DNA from: an uncultured Paracoccaceae bacterium
Lineage (GTDB): Bacteria; Pseudomonadota; Alphaproteobacteria; Rhodobacterales; Rhodobacteraceae
NCBI GenBank assembly: GCA_937907485.1
Contig: CALESR010000303.1
Span: 1 to 5,818, forward strand
DNA: 5,818 nt
Direction: 5' to 3'
The notes under the pieces were generated by a model that made no database searches, was not told where the DNA came from, and saw only the letters and a program-made list of their open reading frames with translations. Numbering within the stretch: position 1 is the first letter of the stretch; the number at the start of each line of letters is the position of its first letter. A program made the translations under genes and the position numbers. Below are positions 1 through 5,818 of this stretch, piece by piece.

Positions 1-1165
1 CCACGCACATGGCGACGCCCATGCCGCCGCCGATGCACAGCGTGGCGAGGCCCTTTTTCGCGTCGCGGCGCTTCATTTCGTGCAGCAGCGTGTTCAGGAT
101 GCGCGCGCCCGAGGCACCGATCGGGTGGCCGATGGCGATGGCGCCGCCGTTGACGTTCACCACCTCGGGGTTCCAGCCCATGTCCTTGTTGACCGCGCAG
201 GCCTGCGCGGCAAAGGCCTCGTTCGCCTCGACGAGGTCGAGGTCGGCGGCGTTCCAGCCGGCCTTGGCCAGCGCCTTGCGCGAGGCATGGATCGGGCCGA
301 CGCCCATGATCGACGGGTCCAGACCGGCGGTGGCATGCGAGGCGATGCGGGCGAGGATCGGCAGGCCGCGGCGCAGGGCCTCGGCCTCGCTCATCAGCAG
401 CACCGCGGCGGCGCCGTCATTGAGGCCCGAGGCATTGGCGGCGGTGACCGAGCCGTCCTTGGTGAAGGCCGGTTTCAGCTTGGCCATCGCGTCCAGCGTC
501 GCGCCGTGGCGGATGTATTCGTCGGCGTCCACCGTCACGTCGCCCTTGCGGGTCTTGATGACGAAGGGGACGATTTCCTCGGCGAATTTCCCGGCTTTCT
601 GCGCGGCTTCGGCCTTGTTCTGGCTGGCGACGGCGAAAATGTCCTGCATCTCGCGCGAGATCTGCCACTGGTTGGCGACGTTTTCCGCCGTCTGGCCCAT
701 ATGATAGCCGTTGAAGGCGTCCCACAGCCCGTCCTTGATCATCGAGTCGATGAATTTCATGTCGCCCATCTTGGTGCCCGCGCGCAGATGCGCGACATGG
801 GTCGACAGCGACATGCTTTCCTGCCCGCCCGCGACAACGATGCTGGCATCGCCAAGCATGACGTTCTGGGCGCCCAGTGCGACGGCGCGCAGGCCCGAGC
901 CGCAGACCTGGTTGATGCCCCAGGCCGAGGCTTCGATCGGCAGGCCCGCGCGGATGGCGGCCTGGCGGGCCGGGTTCTGGCCCTGACCGGCGGTCAGCAC
1001 CTGGCCGAGGATGGTTTCCGACACTTCGGCCTTGTCGATCCCGGCGCGTGCGACGACCGCCTCGATCACCGCGGCGCCCAGTTCATGCGCGGGGGTGTTG
1101 GCAAAGCTGCCATTGAACGAGCCCACGGCAGTGCGGGCGGCGGAAACGATCACGACATTGGTCAT
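1..1165 (-). CDS. phaA: Acetyl-CoA C-acetyltransferase (beta-ketothiolase), 3' end cut by window edge
   Basis: This cytosolic thiolase condenses two acetyl-CoA into acetoacetyl-CoA, the first step of polyhydroxybutyrate synthesis; the reaction is reversible. The 388 visible codons cover nearly the whole family length of about 390, so only a few C-terminal codons lie beyond base 1. All three thiolase signatures are present: the acyl-accepting Cys88 in INQVCGSGLRAV, His347 in NGGAIAIGHPIGASG, and the proton-donating Cys377 in LATLCIGGGMGVAMC. The ATG at 1163-1165 begins MTNVVIVSAARTAVGSF, the usual start for the family, and an AGAGG Shine-Dalgarno sits 7 bases before it. The assignment as a biosynthetic PhaA rather than a degradative thiolase (AtoB-like) is from overall resemblance; phaB would be expected just off the left edge but cannot be seen. 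The 155-base gap upstream holds a candidate promoter and inverted repeat, so phaA probably has its own control. Confidence 0.95.
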   Translation of the reverse strand, partial: MTNVVIVSAARTAVGSFNGSFANTPAHELGAAVIEAVVARAGIDKAEVSETILGQVLTAGQGQNPARQAAIRAGLPIEASAWGINQVCGSGLRAVALGAQNVMLGDASIVVAGGQESMSLSTHVAHLRAGTKMGDMKFIDSMIKDGLWDAFNGYHMGQTAENVANQWQISREMQDIFAVASQNKAEAAQKAGKFAEEIVPFVIKTRKGDVTVDADEYIRHGATLDAMAKLKPAFTKDGSVTAANASGLNDGAAAVLLMSEAEALRRGLPILARIASHATAGLDPSIMGVGPIHASRKALAKAGWNAADLDLVEANEAFAAQACAVNKDMGWNPEVVNVNGGAIAIGHPIGASGARILNTLLHEMKRRDAKKGLATLCIGGGMGVAMCV

Positions 1166-1213
1166 TGGGCATCCTCTGGCGGGGGCGCCGGGCATCTGGC
1201 GCGGATGGCCGAA

Positions 1214-1242
1214 GGTTTACGCGGACGGCCCCCTCGAATCAA
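1214..1242 (-). promoter_or_regulatory. Candidate sigma-70 type promoter for phaA
   Basis: Read on the minus strand, a -35-like TTGATT (1237-1242) is followed after exactly 17 bases by a -10-like TAAACC (1214-1219). The -35 keeps TTGA, but the -10 matches the consensus at only three of six positions, so this is a weak candidate supported mainly by spacing and location. It would give a leader of roughly 40 bases before the phaA start. Confidence 0.35.
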
Positions 1243-1243
1243 T

Positions 1244-1266
1244 GCCGCAGTGCGGAAAACTGCGGC
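1244..1266. promoter_or_regulatory. Perfect 8-bp inverted repeat upstream of phaA, candidate operator
   Basis: The arms GCCGCAGT (1244-1251) and ACTGCGGC (1259-1266) are perfect reverse complements around a 7-base loop. The repeat ends one base upstream of the candidate -35 of phaA. The half-sites carry GCAG and CTGC, recalling the TGC-rich sites of PhaR, the polyhydroxybutyrate-responsive repressor of Rhodobacter and Paracoccus, although the arrangement here differs from the CTGC-N3-GCAG form I recall. It could instead be a hairpin ending the EAL transcript, but no T-run follows it on the minus strand. Confidence 0.45.
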
Positions 1267-1320
1267 GGGCTGCCGATTTTCGCGCCGTTAGCGGAACCTG
1301 TTGGCGCCACCTGTCACCCC

Positions 1321-2154
1321 TCATGCCTGACGCGACAGTTTCGAGGCCAGCCAGGGCGCCTCGGTCGAGGGGACGCCATAATAATAGCCCTGCAGGCAGT
1401 CAAAACCGATGTCGATCAGATAGCGGGCATCCTCGAGGGTTTCGACCGATTCGGCGACGGTGAACATGTCGAAATGCCGGGCGATCGACACCAGCGCCTG
1501 CGCCAGAACCTGATTGTCCGGGTTGTGCGAGATGCCGCGGATGAACTCGCCGTCGATCTTGATGATGTCGAAGTAGAAATCCTTGAGGTAGCGGAACGCC
1601 GTATACCCCGCGCCGAAATCGTCGAGCGCAAAGCAGATGCCGCGGGCCTGCATGTCGGCCATGAAGACGGTCACCAGATCGGGCATCAGCATGGCCGAGC
1701 TCTCGGTGATCTCCAGGATCAGCCGTTCGGCGATGGTCGGATCGGCCCTGAGCCCGCGTTCCAGCGCCGCCAGCCAGGCCGGATAGCCGATCGAGCGCGC
1801 CGACATGTTGACCGCCAGCCGGATCGACGGTTCGCGCGCCAGCGCCAGCAGGCCCAGTTCCAACGCCAGCACGTCGATCCGGCGGCCCAGTTCGTTGGTT
1901 TCCACCGCGCCCATGAAATCGCGCGCCGGGATCACCCGGCCCTGTTCATCCAGAATGCGGATGAAGGCCTCATAAAACGCGGCGCGATTGGTCATGCGGG
2001 CCTGCACCACCGGCTGAAAGGCCAGCATGGCGCGCCTCTCGTCCAGCGCGCGGCGGACCATGGCGATGGTCTCTTCCTGGCGCAGGCGGTCGGCCACCGC
2101 CAGCGGGCTGTCGAACCCGTCGGTGGGCATGTCAGGGGGGGTCTGCAGGGGCAT
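1321..2154 (-). CDS. Stand-alone EAL-domain protein, probable cyclic di-GMP phosphodiesterase
   Basis: This 277-residue protein is a single EAL domain (about residues 30-270) with no visible sensor, GGDEF or membrane part, so it should be cytosolic. EAL enzymes hydrolyse cyclic di-GMP to pGpG using two metal ions. The residues needed are all present: Glu62 (signature EAFIR in place of EALIR), Asn116 in NMSAR, Glu148 in LEITES, Asp178-Asp179 in ALDDFGAGY, Lys199 in IIKID, Glu235 and Glu238 in VAESVET, and Gln255 in LQGYYYG. The protein is therefore predicted to be catalytically competent rather than a degenerate binding protein. The ATG at 2152-2154 has AAGGA 8 bases upstream. The first 25 residues are proline-rich and poorly structured. 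It is divergent from argH and lies upstream of phaA in the same direction. What controls its activity cannot be seen. Confidence 0.94.
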   Translation of the reverse strand: MPLQTPPDMPTDGFDSPLAVADRLRQEETIAMVRRALDERRAMLAFQPVVQARMTNRAAFYEAFIRILDEQGRVIPARDFMGAVETNELGRRIDVLALELGLLALAREPSIRLAVNMSARSIGYPAWLAALERGLRADPTIAERLILEITESSAMLMPDLVTVFMADMQARGICFALDDFGAGYTAFRYLKDFYFDIIKIDGEFIRGISHNPDNQVLAQALVSIARHFDMFTVAESVETLEDARYLIDIGFDCLQGYYYGVPSTEAPWLASKLSRQA

Positions 2155-2240
2155 TCCGTCAGTCCTTCACATCGCAACGCGGCCATCCTGCACGCCAGCC
2201 GTTAATACGCGGTGAAGACCGAACCACCCGCCCGCGCCGA

Positions 2241-2269
2241 TTGCACGGCCCCCCCCGCGCGGATATACC
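2241..2269 (+). promoter_or_regulatory. Candidate sigma-70 type promoter for the argH cluster
   Basis: TTGCAC (2241-2246) and TATACC (2264-2269) are separated by exactly 17 bases. The TTG of the -35 and the TATA of the -10 are intact. Transcription would start near 2276, giving a leader of under 20 bases that just holds the Shine-Dalgarno of argH. The spacer contains a run of eight Cs (2249-2256) followed by the self-complementary CCGCGCGG (2255-2262). Confidence 0.55.
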
Positions 2270-2280
2270 GGCGCAAACCA

Positions 2281-2286
2281 AGGGGA
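2281..2286 (+). promoter_or_regulatory. Shine-Dalgarno of argH that decides its start
   Basis: AGGGGA lies 6 bases before the ATG at 2293. It selects this start over the in-frame GTG at 2212. The nine bases GGGGATCAG here (2282-2290) recur exactly before the lysA start (4128-4136). Confidence 0.75.
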
Positions 2287-2292
2287 TCAGCG

Positions 2293-3677
<1,385 letters not shown>

Positions 3678-3681
<4 letters not shown>

Positions 3682-3800
3682 CACGCGGATTCTGGCTGGC
3701 ACTGGCGCTGGGTTTGGCGCTGACGGGCTGCGGCGCGAGCGATCCGCCACGCGCGGCGGGCGGCATTGACCTCAGCGGTTTCTGGCGGGCCGGGCCGTGA
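3678..3800 (+). CDS. Tiny predicted lipoprotein (40 residues)
   Basis: The ATG overlaps the argH stop (ATGA, 3678-3681) and is preceded by AGAGAGG (3666-3672) at 5 bases, a good ribosome site. The product has a positively charged start (Arg3), a hydrophobic stretch (residues 5-16) and a canonical lipobox L-T-G-C ending at Cys18, so it should be cleaved by signal peptidase II and lipid-anchored. After Cys the residues are Gly-Ala-Ser, with no Asp at +2, which by the E. coli rule favours the outer membrane. The mature part is only about 23 residues. Small lipoproteins of the LptM (YifL) family, which aid LPS-transporter assembly, are often encoded beside lysA; this one shares the LTGCG core but lacks the usual following Lys and Pro-Leu-Tyr pattern, so membership is only a hypothesis. 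It is likely translationally coupled to argH and to the next gene. Confidence 0.85.
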
Positions 3801-4099
3801 GGGGGCTCTGGCTGGCGCTGGCCCTTTGGGGCGCCATCCATCCGATGAGCTGGTTTGTCGCGTGGTTTCAACAGCATGGCTGGTCGCTGGCGGGGATGCT
3901 CGAGGCTTGGCACGCCAATGCCGCCACCTCGGGGCTGGTCTGGGACCTGACGATTGCCGCAACGGCGCTGACCCTCTGGGTGCTGGTCGAAACCCGGCAG
4001 TCGCGCCGCTGGTGGGGGCTGATCGCCATCCCCGCGACCTTTGGCATCGGGGTAAGCTGCGGGTTGCCGCTGTATCTGGCGCTGCGGCGCCAAGGTTGA
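3797..4099 (+). CDS. DUF2834-type small membrane protein
   Basis: This 100-residue protein has three predicted membrane segments (about 3-22, 46-66 and 72-95). Its pattern agrees with DUF2834: a WF...HGW segment after the first helix (about 19-29), a WDL near 49-51 opening the second helix, and GVSCGLPLYLALR (85-97) at the end, close to the family's G-S-x-x-LPL-L-R ending. No enzymatic motif is visible, and the function of this family is unknown to me. The GTG start overlaps the stop of the lipoprotein gene (GTGA, 3797-3800). No strong Shine-Dalgarno precedes it, so translation probably depends on coupling to the upstream gene. The next internal Met (17) would remove the first helix, which supports the GTG. 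Inner-membrane location is inferred from the helices. Confidence 0.85.
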   Translation: MRGLWLALALWGAIHPMSWFVAWFQQHGWSLAGMLEAWHANAATSGLVWDLTIAATALTLWVLVETRQSRRWWGLIAIPATFGIGVSCGLPLYLALRRQG

Positions 4100-4126
4100 A
4101 TTTCTGACAGCGCCGCGCGCGCATCC

Positions 4127-4139
4127 GGGGGATCAGTTG
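4127..4139 (+). promoter_or_regulatory. Ribosome site and TTG start of lysA
   Basis: GGGGGA (4127-4132) lies 4 bases before TTG (4137-4139). No ATG or GTG start in this frame would preserve the conserved N-terminus MDHFLYRDG, so the rare TTG codon is the likely start. Its use may lower lysA translation relative to argH. Confidence 0.7.
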
Positions 4140-5402
4140 GATCACTTTCTCTATCGTGACGGGCATTTGCACGCTGAAGGTGTGGCATTGTCTGACATTG
4201 CGAAATCTGTGGGCACGCCGTTTTATTGCTATTCCTCGGCCACGCTGACCCGGCACTACCAACTGTTCAAGGAGGCGCTCGATCCGCTGCCGAACCTTGT
4301 CTGTTATGCGGTCAAGGCCAATTCCAATGTCGCCGTGCTCAAGGTGCTGGGCGATCTGGGCGCCGGGATGGATGTGGTCTCGCTGGGGGAATATCTGCGG
4401 GCCAAGGCCGCCGGGGTGCCCGGTTCGCGCATCGTCTTTTCGGGGGTCGGCAAGACCCCGGACGAAATGCGCGCCGCGCTCGCAGGCGGGATTCGCCAGT
4501 TCAATGTCGAATCCGAACCCGAACTCGAGGCGCTGTCGGCCGTTGCCGCCGCGATGGGGCTGCAGGCGCCGATTGCGCTGCGGGTGAACCCGGATGTCGA
4601 TGCCAGGACGCATGAAAAGATCAGCACCGGGCGCAAGACTGACAAGTTCGGCGTCCCCATCGCGCAGGCCCGCGCCCTCTATGCCCGCGCGGCGGCACTG
4701 CCGGGCCTGCGGGTCGTGGGGATCGACATGCATATCGGCAGCCAGTTGACCGACCTGCAACCCTTTGAAGCTGCGTATGAAAAAATGGCCGACCTGACCC
4801 GCGCGCTGCGGGCCGACGGCCATGTCATCACCCGGCTGGATCTGGGCGGCGGGCTGGGCATCCCCTATACCCGCTCGAACGAGGCGCCGCCCCTGCCGCT
4901 CGATTACGGCGCAATGGTCAAGCGGGTGCTGGGCGATCTGGGCTGCGAGATCGAGATCGAACCGGGGCGTCTGATCGCCGGCAATGCCGGGGTGCTGGTC
5001 TCGCAGGTCATCTATCGCAAACTCACCGACGCGCGCGAGTTCCTGATTGTCGATGCCGCGATGAACGACCTCGTGCGTCCGGCGATGTATGCCGCGCATC
5101 ACGACATCATCCCGCTGGTCGAGGCCCCGGCCGGCGCGCCGCAGGCCCCGGTCGATATCGTCGGGCCGATCTGCGAATCCGGCGACACCTTTGCCAAACA
5201 GCGCGACCTGCCGCTGCTCGAGGCCGGTGATCTGATCGCCTTTCGCAGCGCCGGCGCTTACGGCGCGGTCATGAGTTCGGAATACAACAGCCGCCTGCTG
5301 GTGCCCGAGGTGCTGGTCAACGGCGATCAATTTGCGGTCATCCGCCGCCGCCCCACCTATGACGAGATGATCGCCCGCGATACGATACCGGACTGGCAAT
5401 AA
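4137..5402 (+). CDS. lysA: Diaminopimelate decarboxylase
   Basis: LysA decarboxylates meso-diaminopimelate to L-lysine, the last step of lysine synthesis, as a cytosolic PLP-dependent dimer of the alanine racemase/ornithine decarboxylase fold type III. The 421 residues match the family. The PLP-binding lysine is Lys60 in CYAVKANSN; other motifs are HIGSQ (199-203), the phosphate-binding GGGLG (237-241), EPGR (275-278), the active-site Cys346 in CESGD from the partner subunit, and Tyr375 in SAGAYGAVMSSEYN. The TTG start gives the typical opening MDHFLYRDGHLHAEG. It follows the DUF2834 gene by 37 bases, with no terminator or clear promoter between, and precedes the DUF4175 gene by 9 bases, so it is most likely part of the argH operon. 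Pairing with argH links the ends of the arginine and lysine pathways. Confidence 0.98.
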   Translation: MDHFLYRDGHLHAEGVALSDIAKSVGTPFYCYSSATLTRHYQLFKEALDPLPNLVCYAVKANSNVAVLKVLGDLGAGMDVVSLGEYLRAKAAGVPGSRIVFSGVGKTPDEMRAALAGGIRQFNVESEPELEALSAVAAAMGLQAPIALRVNPDVDARTHEKISTGRKTDKFGVPIAQARALYARAAALPGLRVVGIDMHIGSQLTDLQPFEAAYEKMADLTRALRADGHVITRLDLGGGLGIPYTRSNEAPPLPLDYGAMVKRVLGDLGCEIEIEPGRLIAGNAGVLVSQVIYRKLTDAREFLIVDAAMNDLVRPAMYAAHHDIIPLVEAPAGAPQAPVDIVGPICESGDTFAKQRDLPLLEAGDLIAFRSAGAYGAVMSSEYNSRLLVPEVLVNGDQFAVIRRRPTYDEMIARDTIPDWQ

Positions 5403-5411
5403 GAGGTTTCC

Positions 5412-5818
5412 ATGGCGCCTGTCGACCCGCTTGCCCCTGTTGCCCGCGCGCTGGTCCTGACCCGCGCCGGGATGCTGGCCGAGCAGGTGGCGCGTGCGCT
5501 GTGGCTGCCGGTCTCGCTGGCGCTGATCGGGGCGGCGCTCTGGGCCTTCGATCTGCACACACGCTTGCCCGGCGATGCCGCGCTCTGGGCCGTTTTGGCG
5601 CTGGCGCTCGGCATCCTTGTCGCGCTGGCTGTCGGCCTCTGGCGGTTTCGCTTTCCCTCGCGGGCCGAGGCGGTGGCGCGGCTGGACCGCAGCCTGCCGG
5701 GCCGCCCCCTCGCCGCGCTGACCGACGCGCAGGCGCTGGGCGCGGGCGACCCGGCTTCGGCGGCGCTATGGGCGGCGCACCGGGCGCAGATGGCGGCGCG
5801 CGCCGCCAAGGCCCGCCC
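5412..5818 (+). CDS. DUF4175 / TIGR02302-family membrane protein, N-terminal part only
   Basis: The 135 visible codons run open to the right edge. The ATG at 5412 has AAGAGG (5401-5406) 5 bases upstream, overlapping the lysA stop. The protein shows two hydrophobic segments (about 30-46 and 56-77), then a segment reading AVARLDRSLPGRPLAALTDAQ (split here: residues 87-97 and 98-107) and ALGAGDPASAALW (108-120), then an alanine/arginine-rich helix. This matches the N-terminus of the TIGR02302/DUF4175 family of Alphaproteobacteria, which are roughly 850-residue proteins with N-terminal membrane helices and a long, low-complexity Gln/Gly-rich C-terminal region. Function is unknown. Location next to lysA is, from memory, common in Rhodobacterales. 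The assignment rests on the N-terminal sixth only. Confidence 0.85.
   Translation, partial: MAPVDPLAPVARALVLTRAGMLAEQVARALWLPVSLALIGAALWAFDLHTRLPGDAALWAVLALALGILVALAVGLWRFRFPSRAEAVARLDRSLPGRPLAALTDAQALGAGDPASAALWAAHRAQMAARAAKAR

Larger units (their letters stand above)
1166..1320 (-). other. Intergenic region between the EAL gene and phaA
   Basis: This 155-base gap separates two leftward genes. No coding sequence, tRNA or convincing intrinsic terminator is visible. It contains a candidate promoter for phaA and an inverted repeat just upstream of it, both listed separately. The gap is long for co-transcribed genes in this gene-dense stretch, which supports separate initiation for phaA. Confidence 0.7.
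2155..2292. promoter_or_regulatory. Divergent intergenic region between the EAL gene and argH
   Basis: This 138-base region must serve as the 5' region for both the leftward EAL gene and the rightward argH cluster. The rightward promoter is listed separately. For the leftward gene the only -10-like element I see is TATTAA (plus-strand 2202-2207), without a convincing -35. A GTG at 2212 is in frame with argH, but it lies upstream of the argH promoter candidate and is not a likely start. Confidence 0.7.

Noticed and set aside
1244..1266. Inverted repeat as an intrinsic terminator of the EAL gene
   Set aside because: The stem is followed on the minus strand by ATTGATTCGAG, with no T-run, so an intrinsic terminator is unlikely.
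80..1291. 403-codon open frame on the plus strand opposite phaA
   Set aside because: Shadow of the thiolase gene; its composition is Arg/Gly/His/Asp-rich with no motif, while the minus strand encodes all three thiolase signatures.
1165..2205. 346-codon open frame on the plus strand opposite the EAL gene
   Set aside because: The minus strand encodes a full EAL domain with conserved residues; the plus-strand product has low-complexity composition and no recognisable domain.
2212..2292. In-frame upstream GTG extension of argH
   Set aside because: It would run through the candidate promoter, adds residues not typical of ArgH, and the good Shine-Dalgarno is at 2281-2286.
4096..4124. TTGAAT as a -35 element of a separate lysA promoter
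   Set aside because: At 16-18 bases downstream there is only GC-rich sequence without a -10-like element.

Overview
The window is dense, GC-rich bacterial chromosome that looks like a member of the Rhodobacterales (Rhodobacter/Paracoccus-type Alphaproteobacteria). The placement rests on the PhaA, ArgH and LysA sequence styles, the strong G/C third-position bias, and the gene order argH - small lipoprotein - DUF2834 - lysA - DUF4175/TIGR02302. The last of these families is known from Alphaproteobacteria. This is inferred from protein style and gene order, not from a database match.

The left part is read leftward. It holds an almost complete acetyl-CoA acetyltransferase (phaA type, 1-1165, cut by the window edge a few codons before its end). 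A 155-base gap follows with a candidate promoter and an 8-bp inverted repeat. Upstream of that lies a stand-alone EAL-domain protein (1321-2154) that keeps the residues needed to hydrolyse cyclic di-GMP.

A divergent intergenic region (2155-2292) separates this from a rightward cluster. It carries a good candidate promoter for argH, whose 17-base spacer contains a run of eight Cs. The cluster is argH (2293-3681), a 40-residue lipoprotein (3678-3800), a DUF2834 membrane protein (3797-4099), lysA (4137-5402, TTG start) and the first 135 codons of a DUF4175/TIGR02302 membrane protein (5412 to the right edge). The first three genes overlap by ATGA and GTGA junctions and the remaining gaps are 37 and 9 bases, so this reads as one operon.

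Functionally, the rightward cluster joins the last step of arginine synthesis (ArgH) and the last step of lysine synthesis (LysA) to three envelope proteins of little-known function. The leftward genes concern acetoacetyl-CoA formation, probably for polyhydroxybutyrate, and cyclic di-GMP turnover. There are no RNA genes, CRISPR arrays, insertion sequences or signs of recent transfer. The least explained elements are the tiny lipoprotein, the DUF2834 protein, and the inverted repeat upstream of phaA.
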